From Macrobrachium rosenbergii (Eukaryota > Arthropoda > Malacostraca > Decapoda > Palaemonidae), in contig NC_089777.1 of NCBI RefSeq assembly GCF_040412425.1, forward strand, positions 39,200,037 to 39,264,036: 64,000 bases of DNA, given 5' to 3'. The translations under genes and the position numbers were made by a program. This document shows, one piece after another, positions 11,632 to 23,469 of this stretch. The notes beneath the pieces are model-generated. The model was not told where the DNA came from. It saw nothing but the letters and a program-made list of their open reading frames with translations, and ran no database searches. Each line of letters starts with the position of its first letter. Positions within the stretch are counted from its first letter, which is position 1.

Positions 11632-13255
11632 GTGCTAGACCCGTGTGTTGAAAAATGAAGCTAAGTGATTGAATATTACTAGACTGTAAGTGTTTTAGCT
11701 TACAATTGCAGTTTTCGACCATTTCGGTCGAGTTAAAGTTGACCGAAGGTCGAATTTTTCTATTTATCGTAATTTATATGAAAATATTTCAAAACTGATA
11801 AAAGCTACAACCATGAGTTATTTTCTGTTGTATTCTACATGAAATTGCACACATTTTCATATATAAAAGTTTATGTAACGACTAATATAAAACAGTGCAA
11901 ACATTACGACAATGTGACGAAAGAATTTCTGAGATGTTCGGCCGAGTTACTGCGCGGACGTAAGGAAAATGTTTTTTTTTTCAAAAATTCACCATAAATC
12001 AAAATATTGTGCTAGACTTCCAATTTATTGCAAAATAAAGGTAAATGATTGAATATTACTAGAATGTAAGAGTTTTAGCTTACAATTGCGTTTTTCGACC
12101 ATTTCGGTCGAGTTAAAGTTGACCGAAGGTTGAAATTTTGGCAGTTATCGTGATTTATGTGAAAATATTTCAAAAGTGATAAAAGCTACAACCATGAACT
12201 ATTTTTTGTTGTATTCTACATGAAATTCCACACATTTTCATATATAAAAGTTTATGTAACGACTAATGTAAAACAATGCAAACATTACAACAACGTGACG
12301 AAAGAATTTCTGAGATGTTCGCAGAGTTACCAAAAGAGCAGACGTAAGGAAAAAGTTTTTTTTCAGAAATTCACCATAAATCGAAATATTGTGCTAGAGA
12401 CTTCCAGTTTGTTGCAAAATGAAGGTACATGATTGAATATTACTAGAATGTAAGAGTTTTAGCTTATAATTGCATTTTTTTACCATTTTGGTAGAGTTAA
12501 AGTTGACCAAAGGTTGAAATTTTGGCAGTTATCGTGATTTATATGAAAATATTTCAAAACTGATAAAAGCTACAACCATGAGTTATTTTCTGTTGTATTC
12601 TACATGAAATTGCGCACATTTCTATATATAAAACTTTATGTAACGACTAATATAAAACAGTGCAAACATTACGACAACGTGACGAAAGAATTTCTGGCGC
12701 AGACGTAAGGAAAAAGTTTTTAAAAAAAATTCATCATAAATCGAAATATTGTGCTAGAGACTTCCAATTTGTTGCAAAATGAAGGTAAATGATTGAATAT
12801 TACTAGAATGTAAGAGTTTTAGCTTACAATTGCGTTTTTTTACCATTTCGGTCGAGTCAAAGTTGACCGAAGGTTGAAATTTTGGCAGTTATCGAGATTT
12901 ATATGAAAATATTTCCAAACTGATAAAAGCTACAACCATGGGTTGTATTTTACATGAAATTGCGCACGTTTTCATATATAAAACTTTATGTAACGGCTAA
13001 TATAAAAGTGCAAAAATTACGACAAAATGACGAAAGAATTTCTGAAATTTTCGGCAGAGTTACCGCGCGGACGTAAGGAAAAAGTTTTTTTCAAAAATTC
13101 ACAAATCGAAATATTGTGCTAGAGACTTACAATTTGTTGCAAAATGAAGGTAAATGATTGAATATTACTAGAATGTAAGAGTTTTAGCTTACAATTGCGT
13201 TTTTCGACCATTTCGGTCGAGTCAAAGTTGACCGAAGGTTGAAATTTTTGTAGTC
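11632..13255. repeat. Satellite-like tandem array, 4.4 copies of a 360-382 bp unit
   Basis: The word GTGCTAGA(C/G) marks unit starts at 11632, 12009, 12391, 12751 and 13116, giving periods of 377, 382, 360 and 365 bp; the last copy is cut after about 140 bp. Each unit contains TTACAATTGC followed by a small hairpin, CGACC-ATTTC-GGTCG, then TTGACCGAAGGT. Units differ by substitutions and short indels, so the array is not very recent. No coding potential. Confidence 0.9.
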
Positions 13256-13340
13256 GACGTGACGGCACGTGTCCACTTGGCACCCAACAGACAATTTTAG
13301 TCGACGTATGATACGTCCAGTAGGAGTTTAAGGGTTAAGT
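13255..13340. other. Possible end of a DNA transposon next to the satellite
   Basis: On the minus strand this begins TTAACCCTTAAACTCC and contains CGTATCATACG and CACGTGCCGTCACGTCG, short inverted motifs like those at transposon ends. The TTAA suggests a TTAA-targeting element. A matching other end was not found, so this is weak. Confidence 0.3.
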
Positions 13341-13478
13341 GGACTTGGAGGCGCCGACAACTATGGCTGCATTCCCTTTTCTCAAGTCCCTACTAGTTAA
13401 AACTACACTGCACCAAGGTTGTGACAAGACTGGCTACACGTTCATCTTTGGCCAACACCAAACATTCAGCTAACCACT

Positions 13479-13701
13479 GGACAAACAACCACTGCCAGTA
13501 GTTAAGCACTATTACATGTATACTTACAATTAAATACACGAAACAGCAAAAACAACACTTTTCATTACTAAATACAAACAAAACAAAACATAATATCCTT
13601 CTTCTACGTAATGCGCATTTCCACTTTATGTAAATTAAAAATACATAAAACCGTACCACAACTTGCAGAAAAGTACAATCTCTCTTGTCGAAGTTTCGAC
13701 A
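13479..13701 (-). repeat. BEL/Pao 3' LTR
   Basis: On the minus strand it begins TGTCGAAACTTCGAC (a near-palindrome) and ends GTTTGTCCA. It aligns with 16359-16585. The low-coordinate edge is set by the end of similarity and could lie further left, because the other copy may be truncated there. Confidence 0.8.
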
Positions 13702-13735
13702 TACTCCCCGCAAGAAAAGCTTATGCCTACATTAT

Positions 13736-14530
13736 TTACATTAGTCTTCTTCTTATCAATGCCTTTCTGGCTTCTGCAGCTATGTGAGCAGTCCTTCTGC
13801 TCGGGCAGGTGCTCGATTGAATGTCTTCTGTTGCTGGATTAATTTCCCTTAACTCCTGCCACAGCTCTAAGGGGTATAACTTAATTACAGGTCTCATGAG
13901 CTGGTGATGGGTCGTTCTTAGAGTAGCCACTCTTGGGACCTTGTTTCGCCCCAATTGTAACTTGATCACTTGGCCCAACTTCCACTTGCTCCTTGGCCCC
14001 TCATTATAAATGAGGACTACTTCCCCTATCTTATGCCAAGACCCATGCACCATTCCTACTGGATGGGTCTCTCTTAACATTGTTAAATACGTTGTTAAAT
14101 ACTCCCTCTTCCATCTTTTCCGCAAGTTGTCGCACAACTTGGATACATACAGGAATCTTTTCTCAGTGAATTCTCTCCGTCCATAGGTAGGGTCACCAGA
14201 GATCTCTTTCCAATTTACTACTTCTCTTGGGAAAGACTTAAGCTTTCTCCCACGGATCAAATGGTTAGGGGTTAAAATTTCCGATTGATTCAAATCCCCA
14301 GCCATGTAACTTAATGGTCTGTCACTGATAATTCCTTCCAGCTCCACCAGCACACAGGTCAGTTCCTCAAAGCTGAGTAAGTCTTGGCCTACAATCTCTT
14401 TTAGACATGACTTAAGAAGTCCTAAAAGCCTTTCCCATATAGCACCAAACCATGGTGCTCTCACTGGAATGAACTTCCAGTTACATTTTATACCTAACAG
14501 ATGTTCCTTTACCCTGGGATTCTCTGACAT
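13736..14530 (-). pseudogene. BEL/Pao integrase core end and C-terminal domain
   Basis: This 264-residue open frame starts inside the integrase core (KFIPVRAPWFGAIWERLLGLLK, ELEGIISDRPLSY) and runs into the C-terminal domain found in Pao-type polyproteins (GEVVLIYNEGPRSKWKLGQV and RVATLRT). It ends 35 bp from the 3' LTR, the expected position for the polyprotein stop. The first part of the core, at 14530-14720, is shifted out of frame. It is a fragment of the polyprotein, not a stand-alone gene. Confidence 0.88.
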
Positions 14531-14722
14531 GGTCTTAGGTATTCTGATGCCACAACAAACGTGGTGGCATTGTCACTCAACATGAATGCTGGGAAACCTC
14601 TTCTGCTGCAGAATTTTCTAAAACTCATGAGGAACGAGTCATAGGACTGGTTATCAACTAGCTCCACATATGCTTCTGGTTATCGGGCACGTAAATAAGA
14701 TGATATAAACCTTCTCAGGACT

Positions 14723-14983
14723 CTATCCTTTTCCCCTAACCCAAAATGCGCTGGTGTAGTCCATGCCTGTGGTATTAGAAGGTTGCTTACATTGCACCCT
14801 GAACTCAGGTAATGGAGGAGCTAAATTGGGCCTATGCGGCCTCCCCTGCGTTCTGTAAATAACACAATGGTGTAATATACTCTTAGTTAATTTCCTTATT
14901 TGTGAGATCCAGAACTGTTGTCTGACACTTGCCACAGTTGCATTTATACCCATATGAGCATTAGCATCATGATGTTCTTTAAT
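14723..14983 (-). pseudogene. BEL/Pao integrase zinc-binding region
   Basis: The frame reads HANAHMGINATVASVRQQFWISQ-like sequence followed by CVIYRTQGRPHRP, the H2C2 integrase N-terminus of BEL/Pao. The MITE at 14984-15240 splits it from the upstream polyprotein. Confidence 0.82.
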
Positions 14984-15240
14984 ACAGGCAGTCCCCGGTT
15001 AACGGCAGGCTCGATTAACAGCAATCCGGTTTTACGGGGCTTGTCTAGCGCTGAAAATCCGCAATTTTCGGCGCTGAAAATCACCGATTTCTGCTTATCG
15101 GAGCTGATACATACCTAACAGAGGCACTGATAACCGAAAACTGGTGCTTTTCAGCACCAATAAGCCCCGAAAATTGCCAATTTTCGGTTATCATCACACC
15201 CTCAGAACGGAAACCCCGCCGATAACCGGGTACTGCCTGT
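14984..15240. mobile_element. 257-bp MITE inserted in the BEL integrase
   Basis: The ends are inverted repeats, ACAGGCAGTCCCCGGTTAAC and its near-complement ending ACTGCCTGT. AAT flanks both sides (14981-14983 and 15241-15243) as a probable target duplication. The inside is rich in TTTTCGGCGCTGAAAAT-like words that pair with one another. Removing it restores a continuous BEL reading frame from VTW into KEHHDANAHMG. Confidence 0.85.
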
Positions 15241-15741
15241 AATTACCCAAGTAACATAGCAACTTTTTGGCAATTGTATACGAAACTTAGCTGGTTCAGG
15301 TAACTGTGAGTGTTCTAATTTTCCCTTACACCTTATTGCCCCGTTGTCCAGGTAAAGATTCAACTGGTGTACGAGAGTTAGTTTTGGTTTTCTTACCCCC
15401 TTCATCAAACTCTCGTATTCCTCTAGGAAAAATTCCCTTTGTATGATGGCAACAGTCTTGTTCTTTGCCTCTTGGAGTTCTTCCAAGGTCAATTCACCAT
15501 GTCTCTTCATGTTGGTAGAACTCCTACAATTATTCAAAAATCGTAGGAACCATGCTGTGGTCCTATAGACCTTTTTAACCTTGCTGAATCTCTCCCAATT
15601 CACCAAGTGAGTAGTACCATTCAGGTTGTCCTCTAGAATATTGACCAAAATGTTCTCTTCCCTACCCTGCACAAGTGATCCACCAAACCATGACCTATCT
15701 ACTGGCCAAGAGGATCTTTTAACCAAGGGGGTCCCTCCCAC
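15241..15741 (-). pseudogene. BEL/Pao RNase H to integrase linker
   Basis: The frame shows WPVDRSWFGG-like sequence, KVYRTTAWFLRFLNNC, LTLEELQEAKNKTVAIIQREFF and LYLDNGAIRCKGKLEHSQL. This is the typical conserved linker of BEL/Pao polyproteins before the integrase. Confidence 0.85.
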
Positions 15742-15871
15742 CAGAAAGAACTATCCAAGATCATTTCTGTCCTTTTCCCATGTGTCAACCAGTCACTGGG
15801 ATTATCATCTGTAGGCACATAGGACAAGAACGCCTCTGGAATTAGAGAGCTTAGTTCCTGTACTCTAATTT

Positions 15872-16264
15872 TCAAAAATACAGGGAGAACACTTTGATAC
15901 TAGCCAGGGTGACTTTACTGTCCAACCAATCGAACAGCTCTACAAACTCATCATTCTCAAAGGATTCTTGAATAAATCTGGCCATTCTTGCTGCTAGTTT
16001 TGGAGCAGTTAATTCTTCAATGGGCACTACTCTTGCCTTTGCCACCATTGAATATGAGTTTTCATTCTTAACTCTATAGGTTACACAACCATATGCTAAC
16101 TCACTGGCATCACAGAATATGTGTAAGGAGTCCCCCTTTCCTAGACTAGTATTCCTTGGAAAGGAAATACCAAAACATTTTTCAAAGTCTTCAGATAACT
16201 CAACCCATTGTTTCTGCAATCGGCCTAGGAATTGTTCATTCCAATCCAGCTGTTGCTTCCACAA
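15872..16264 (-). pseudogene. BEL/Pao RNase H
   Basis: The 130-residue frame has LHIFCDASELAYGCVTYRV, the first RNase H acidic motif, then ARVVPIEELTAPKLAARMA, the BEL/Pao signature with the second acidic residue. The deletion joins it nearly directly to the 5' LTR. Confidence 0.88.
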
Positions 16265-16358
16265 ATTCTGCAGGTATATCTTTGCCCTAAAACTGCAGTA
16301 GAACTTAATTGTTCAGGTTTAACCCACTTTTCCCCTATCTGATCAAACAGTCAAATAC

Positions 16359-16585
16359 TGGACAAACAACCGATGCCGGTAGTTAAGCACTATTACACGT
16401 ATACTTCAATTAAATACACGAAACAGCCAAAACAACGCTTTTCATTACTAAATACACACACAACAAAACATAATATCCTTCTTCTACATAATATGCATTT
16501 CCACTTTATGTACATTTAAAAAGAACACATAAAACCGTACCGCAACTTGCGGAAAAGCACAATCTCTCCTCTCGAAGTTTCGGCA
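16359..16585 (-). repeat. BEL/Pao 5' LTR
   Basis: It is homologous to 13479-13701 with a few substitutions and short indels; on the minus strand it begins TGCCGAAACTTCG. Copia gag sequence begins immediately at 16586. Confidence 0.8.
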
Positions 16586-18005
16586 GGTGCAGTGTCAAAC
16601 AGGAGTGTGAGTGAGAACCCTCCTGTAGTGATAAAGCCTGAACCAGTATTTAGCACAGATGAGGTAAATGTCATTACACGTGGAAGAGGACAGGGAAGGT
16701 TTAGAGGTAGAGGATGAGGAAGCATAGCAAACAGAAGTGAAACAAATAGGCATAGAAACTCGGTTGACATATATGGTAAGGTTAGGGAATGTTGTGTGTG
16801 GATCAGAGTACCATCTGTCTCCAGCATGTCCAAAAAATATGTAAGTAGTGTAAAGGAGGAAGAGTTATATTCTGTTACTGAAAATCCTAAAATGATGTCA
16901 GTGTTGATGACAGAATCTATTAAGTGTGCTATCCTGGACACAGCCTGCAGTTCTACAATATGTGGTAGCGATTGGTTAAAAGCATACACACAGTCTTAGT
17001 CGGATGAAGAAAAACTGAGAATAGAAGAGGAAGAAAGTGAAACAATGTTTAATTTTGGTGATGGTAATGTGTATAAATCAATGATGAAAGTAAAATTTCC
17101 AGTGGACATTACAGGTGACAGAGCCAATGTGATAGCAGATGTGGTGAACTGCTCTGTCCCCCTTTTATTCAATAAAAAAATCAATGAAGAAAGCACAAAT
17201 GTAATCAGATTTAGAAAACGATACTGCAGAAATTCATGGAAAAAAGCTGAAATTGAGGTGCACTTCTTCAGGACACTATTGCCCTCCACTAAGGGATGAG
17301 AAAGAAGCTTGGAAGAAAACAGAAGAAATAATGATGACCTTGGGAGATAATGAAAAGGAAAAGAAGATAGGAAAATTGCACCAACAATTTGGTCATCAGA
17401 TGCTGGTGTTAAGGACGAAATGTGCTACATGTATGCTGAAAAAGCGTCAGATAACTGTGAGGTATGCATGAAATATAAGAAAATACCATTAAGGCCAATT
17501 GTTAGTGTGAATATGGCAAAGGAGTTCAATGAATAGTGGCATTACACCTAAAGGAGTATAAAAAAGGGATATATATTTTCTGCATATGGTGGATTTGGCA
17601 ACAAGGTTCTCCAAGTTTTGTGTGACAAGAAGTAAAGAACCCAAGGAGATAATAGAGGAAATTATGGAGACATGGTTGGGAACTGGTTTGGGACCCCCTG
17701 TGAAATTCTTGTGTGATAATGGTGGGGAGTTTGCCAACAACACGCTTCTGGAAATGTGTGAGAACATGAACATTCAAGTGATGCATACAGCAACATATTC
17801 TCCCTTAAGTAATGGCTTGTGTGAACGTAATCATGCAGTTATAGACGAAATGGTGACAAACATGATGGCAGAGCAACCAGAACTGTCTTTAAAAGTGGCT
17901 TTGGCATGGGCAGTCAATGCTAAAAATTGTCTCCAAGTGGTGGGGGTTTTGGTCCTTATCAACTCGTGTATGGGAGGAATCCTAACCTACTATGCACCGG
18001 TCCAC
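16586..18005 (+). pseudogene. Copia gag end, protease and integrase
   Basis: After the BEL insertion the Copia polyprotein continues. First comes an Arg/Gly-rich gag tail (TRGRGQGRFRGRG), a Cys-rich knuckle and KKYVSSVKEEELYSV. The protease carries CAILDTACSSTICG (about 16928). The pre-integrase region has LHQQFGHQ (about 17379) and Cys pairs. The integrase core has MVDLATRFSKF, LCDNGGEFANN and YSPLSNGLCERNHAVIDEMV, then GFGPYQLVYGRNPN after a shift. RT and RNase H are absent: the sequence abuts a LINE near 18005. The clade resembles GalEa-type Copia elements; that is an impression only. Confidence 0.85.
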
Positions 18006-19890
18006 ATCACGAATGAGACTAAGGGCAGTTTCATTTCTCATACGAGATGTTATAACACCCACAAGGGCTACATCATTGGCATACTGAACGATCTTTCATC
18101 CCTGTGGAACTCGAGACACAATAGGTCTTGGTTCGCTCAAGATCCCATTAACAGCAACTCACTGCTGCCTACCTGTAAGGAAATCTTGAACCTAAAACAT
18201 ATCCACCCATTCCAAGATGCTGAAGTTTATAAATAGTGCCTTGTATTTTACTAAATTGAAAGCAGCACTAAAAGCTATTTGAATTACACTACAATCAAAA
18301 CCCTTATCAAGGTTCTCTTGCAAATGGCATGTCAAATCTGAAAAAGTATCGCAAGTACCTAACTACTTCCTATATGCATGCTGACTACCGGCTAACAATC
18401 CTTTTGATTCTACATACATATATAGCAGCTTAAAAAATAAGTTTTTCTGCAACTTTGGAGAGAACAATGAGAATAGAAATTGGCCTGAAGTTACTGTAGT
18501 CTGAAGATATGCCATTCTTTGGAATAGGCCCTGCGTTACTAAGTCTAAGTTCACCCGCAAAGATACGTCAATATAAAGATCTATATGATCTATTAATCTT
18601 GGGAGACAACACATTAGAAACCTTTTTTAAAAAACAAAGGGAAGAAACCATCAGAATCTTCTCCACCTCTGTATCAAGATTGTCCAGACTTTTCTTAACA
18701 TTCCTAGAGCAAAATGCAAATTTTGTAGAAATAGGTTCATGATGGCAAGTATCAGGGAGAGGAACAGCTTTAGCTGATTGCTTAGCTTCACAGGCTCAAT
18801 GAAGCAGTTCAGCCTTTTCCTAAGGGCCAGTAACCAATCTACCGTCATCTCTTAATAGTGGTGAAATGGAAGACAAGCCTGACCAACGATGGATGATGCC
18901 AATTTGGTCCACCACAGATGAGGCTGATTAATTCCTTAAAGTTTCCTCTTTAAGGAATTGCTGTATTGTAATTCTCAGATATTTGGTAAATTTTATTTGC
19001 AGCATGGCGAGACTCAACAAAAAAAAATGGCGTAATTTTCATGTGAATGATTTCGTCTCCATGTATCATCAAACCGTGGCTGATCATTTGTCCTGAATTT
19101 GATGATCATTCTAGAGACAAACTACTAATATAGCCATCAGCATTTCATTTAACTTTTTCTTGAGATCTGGATCTGATATTGCATCTGAAATGTTAAGTGC
19201 CTGACAAGCTTCAATAGTGCAATCCCAGTTGGTTCTTGTTTTCACCCAGACTGTTTTTCCAACAGTGGCATTAGGAATATATTGATTGACATACATGTCC
19301 ATCTCAATGGTCCAATGGTTGGAAGTGTCTATATACTCGCAGACCTTGTATTTGACAATAGCTGCAACATCTGTTAATATAAAGTCTAATCTATGACCAG
19401 AAATATGCGTGGGTTCCTCAATAAGCTGGACAGAATCGGAGGATACACAGAACTCAAGAGCAGACCAGCCAGGCTGATCCGTAGAATTTGAATTAAGCCA
19501 AAAAGGAACGGAACTTGATCATTAATTGAGGAGTCTGTATTGTAGGTAGGCCACATTATCTTCAGATACTCCAAGGACTGGCTACATACCCTGAGCAGCA
19601 AGTACAGTAGGAACAAGATGACAGATCACAAGCATGCATAGTAGTCTAACTGGGGGTACACAAGTGCACATATGCCTAGACTGTCACAGTCAAAAAGCGT
19701 ATGCAGAGCCACCTTCTCCACACATGTATCCCACTCGAACCAAGACAAGGAGGAACAAGCTGGTTAAACAGAATAGTAGAAATGTCAGGCAATTCAGAAC
19801 CTAAAATGTATAGCAGTTTCCAAGTGCAGGGTTCCTGACAGGCAATATCCATTCACCGTCTTACCTTCCAACAGCTAACAACCTGTTACA
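18005..19890 (-). mobile_element. Jockey-type LINE remnant, endonuclease end and RT start, minus strand
   Basis: Read on the minus strand from 19890: a DIACQEPC-like endonuclease start, then HISGHRLDFILTDVAA and SNHWTIEMDMYV, the endonuclease C-terminus (about 19420-19270). Then LLRDDGRLVTGP (about 18860), AKQSAKAVPLPDTCHHEP, the RT entry region, SQHAYRK..GTCDTFSDLTCHLQ, and FLTGRQQ.VAVNGILSEPRPIVSRVPQG (about 18110). An internal deletion follows before YANDVALVG, the degenerate catalytic box. Stops and shifts are many. Confidence 0.8.
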
Positions 19891-20019
19891 AAATTTACAT
19901 GACTGATCCAGCTTGTGCTGGGACTACTCCATAAAAGGCAATGAGTGTATGTATCAGGAACAAATATTATAACTCAAATCAATCACATATTGCCTAAAAA
20001 AATTAAAATATGAACAGTA

Positions 20020-20347
20020 ACAAGCACACCACTACCCGCAACGAATAGCTCAAATCCGCGAATACTTAAAACCCCTCTAAAAACGCTTATAACTGCCTAT
20101 TTTGATAGTTCAAAACACCAAAAAACCTATAAAAATGCTTATACCTGAATACTTTAATAGTTTTATCACAAAGAGTGCATTTAGTCTTGAAAATATGTAA
20201 ATACAGTGATTTGCGAATATTTCTCCATGAAAAATACCGCGAATAGGCGAATTTTCCACAAATAATGTGTATACATGTTCTACAGAGAAATCCGCGAATA
20301 GTTGAAGCCACGAATCCAGAACCGCGAATAGGTGGGGGTCCACTGTA
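20020..20347 (-). repeat. Dispersed repeat with repeated TATTCGCGG words
   Basis: On the minus strand it begins CAGTGGACCCCCACCTATTC and contains CTATTCGCGG or close variants at least four times. This looks like the end region of a non-autonomous DNA transposon, but I could not define two inverted ends. Confidence 0.45.
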
Positions 20348-20886
20348 ACTCCAAAAACCTCGAGTGATTATGATTAATTCAGTGATTTAATAGCATTACC
20401 TGTACACATAGTATACCTTTGATCATGAGCTGCACAAGACCCATGTCTCTGCTTTTTTCTTTAAAAGTTGCATTATTAGCATACAACACAGTATCTTTTT
20501 TTTTTTTTTCTTCAAAAGCTGCACTATTAGCATACTACACAGTATCTTATCTTCAAGACCAACATTCACACTACTTGTAAAGGGCACTTAACTAGGGAAC
20601 ACAATATGGTAAATCTACTCTTCCTTATAAAACTTTTCTACATTATCTCTTTGCCCGCAGTCACTTAAAAATCCTTTAATACTGTAGTGATGAAGTAAAT
20701 TGCCTCAAAAACATAAGTAAAAAGTTTGTATAGTGAGTTTGGTCAAAAGTTTCACATCACTAGCTATGGGATGGACAGTAGAGGTACTTAAGCTAAAAAT
20801 GAATATTAACCTGGCCCAATACAGGATGAGGCTGAGTTATTTTTCATGACAGTCTATTGTCATTAACACAAAATCATGACACTTAC
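20348..20886. other. Intron 9 start, no element recognised
   Basis: A short imperfect tandem duplication occurs at about 20464-20550 (two copies around ATTAGCATAC and ACACAGTATCTT). Otherwise nothing recognised. It lies just downstream of the exon 9 donor. Confidence 0.4.
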
Positions 20887-21070
20887 ACTGCTTTTGAGCA
20901 CTTGCTTCCTGGTTAACAAGAGTCACTGCGTTCTGTATGATTGTCTTCGTAAGCAAAGTTGGAGCAAAAGAGAGATTAAAGCTATTTTGATTATAGGCAT
21001 CTTCATGCCTTCCATCCATCTCCTTAGCCAAAACTTTCAAATAATGCAAGCTTAACTCCCTACAGACTCC
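20887..21070 (-). CDS. IQGAP: IQGAP exon 9
   Basis: It encodes residues 324-384 (GVCRELSLHYLKVLAKEMDG to VTLVNQEASAQKQ) plus one base, from TCTCTTTCAG to the donor GTAAGT. No tenth exon is recognised to the left, so the next intron exceeds 20.8 kb. Confidence 0.87.
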
Positions 21071-23417
21071 CTGAAAGAGAAAAATTGAAATTATGCACCT
21101 TCTTGAAAGGAAATACGCTTGACATTTTGATTATTTTTGAGACAAACCTCACTACCTTAAAAATATTTGCAAAGACTAAAACAGTACAGTCCTAAAAATA
21201 GTAAATACTATCACTGATATTCAACAGCTAATGAAAATCCAAAATGGATAAAAATAAAAAAATAATTTCAAGTATAAAAACTATCTCCAAACAACAGCTT
21301 TTCAGATTCCACAAACCTTGACAGAGAGAACTGATGAGGTTAATGCCAAGAGCAAATCTTCTTCATTCCCTTCTTTGACAGCTTCCTCTACTTTTTCTAG
21401 TAAGCAGAATACTGGGAAACAAAATTTAATCAAAAGCATTAAGAATAGGTTTACATCATTAACTATCAAGCAAAATTCTACAGATATACCCTAGTGTGGG
21501 GAAAACAAGAAATAAAAGAGCAAAGATCATGCAAGTAAAACTGAGTACTATAAATGCAATAATTATAAAATCTTTATAAAAGATATTGGTAGATAAACAT
21601 ACATATACAAAAGTAGGTAAACTATTAGTTAATTATACCCTTAAACAAGAGAACTCAGGACCTAACTATGCATATGCAAGCCAGTGAGTTATTCTTAAAT
21701 CTAGTAACATTGACCTAAAGGGTTTGTTCTTAAAGATTTTAACTAATCTAATCATTGGATAAACTGAAAATTTTGAAGACTGAGAAATTTATTCATGGAA
21801 CTGTTTCCAGTACAGTACTTGGTATATCTTGTTGGGTGAAAGTTGGCCAAAAACTATAAATACGACGATGTGAAAAAAAAAGTGGACAAACTATATGACT
21901 GATAGTAAGTGCTGTTCTGAATTCAGGGACTAGATTTTGTGGGTCAGATGACTGTGGCCATTTCAAAGATTGGATTTTACTTCAATGTAACAATCATTTT
22001 GGAAAGAAAAATACCTCAAACCAATAGCTGGTTTACTATTTTGTAACTTTTTACTGTCAGATTAAGTATTCCACAATGCTTGCCATTCAACAGAAATGAT
22101 GGTTTTGAAGTGATACAGTAGCTTTGGCTACTTGACCAGCATCTTTGTTTCATTTAATGACTGCAGGTGCAAAAACCCAACATATTTAAAATGTTATGCT
22201 GTCCTGTGTAATTTGTGGGATGTAAACTCAATTTCTTGAACAAAAGGATTTTTAAGACAATTTTGAAAGGATTATACAGCACTTCTGGTTAATGAATATT
22301 GCAAATTTCTGTGATGGCATGTTTTTGAACATCCTAACTGCTGACCATACTGGATACAATTCTGCTGTGAAAACACACGTTATTGGGTAAAGAAAACTGG
22401 CTTGCTTCCTTTAATGATACTGTAGCAAATTCTACTCTAGAGAAAGATTTGGATCAATCTATAGAGATTGCACTGTGCAAGCTTTTATGCATTGTATGTT
22501 GCTTTTGATGTTCAGGAAATATACATAATTTCTGGACAGGAAGTACAAGTGTATAGGCATGTGCTTATTACATAATCCAAGGAAGGAGAAACTTTAGTAA
22601 TGGAGGACACACCTGTGTTTGAGAGTTGCTTATGTGGCAACCTGCTGCTTAAGACAATTCAATATTTGATATGACACAGATGCTACTGACACCAGCATAT
22701 ATATCTTATTTACTATAAAAGCAGCTAAACAAGAACACAAAGTTGCATCTTATGAGACTCATGGGGTTTGCCAATCAAGTGTGACATACAGTAGTTGAAA
22801 GTAAGGGATGTTGAACAACCCGAACTATCAATACAGTAGAATCATTTTCATAATTGATTTCTATGAAAGGCTTCTGAACACTCACCATTACCTAAAATAT
22901 AACTTCATTTACTGGTAATACTGTTGAAGTCCTACACACAAGTTTGGGTTTACAAAAATTTGGCTCTCCTTCACAATACCTACGGCTTCCAACTTAATCC
23001 GTTCCAGAAGGTTGGTTGAAATGCAATTTGTTCGAAATATGAAACAAATTTCCCCATAAGAAATAAAGGAAATCAAATAATTCATTCCAGCCCACCCAAA
23101 AACTCCCCATTTTAAAATCTGTTCTATCATTAATGTGTTCAAAAGTTAAATTAAGTGTAAAGTAATAAAACAGTACGTTATATGAAGTAAAATTTTCTAA
23201 AAATTTGTTTTCGTGTCCGAGCTAAAAAAATTCGATTTACATACTGTTTGATGAAAATGGAACGTGGCCAGCTGGGATTGAGGGAGGAGAAATGGGATCC
23301 CCTCAAGGAAACTGAAATGGTCGCAGTAGGCAAAGGTTGATAAATTTTATTCACATTTTGCAAGGATGATCAAAGGAATTGATAGTGTGTGCGTGTGTGT
23401 GTGTCTGTATGCATGTA

Positions 23418-23469
<52 letters not shown>

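Larger units (their letters stand above)
13479..16585 (-). mobile_element. BEL/Pao LTR retrotransposon, internally deleted
   Basis: Direct repeats at 13479-13701 and 16359-16585 are the LTRs. Between them, minus strand, are an RNase H region, the linker, a zinc-binding integrase N-terminus, the integrase core and the C-terminal domain. Gag, protease and the RT palm are missing: the 5' LTR lies almost directly against the RNase H region. The element interrupts the Copia element, whose coding sequence resumes at 16586. Confidence 0.9.

Noticed and set aside
11632..13255. Regular repeats considered as CRISPR-like
   Set aside because: Units are ~370 bp and directly adjacent without unique spacers; this is an ordinary tandem satellite in a eukaryotic genome.
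13393..13713. 106-residue minus-strand frame
   Set aside because: Lies in the BEL 3' LTR and flank; no domain, hydrophobic by chance.
18001..18236. Second half of the 216-residue Copia integrase frame
   Set aside because: After about 18005 the frame crosses into the minus-strand LINE; the residues are antisense of its RT.
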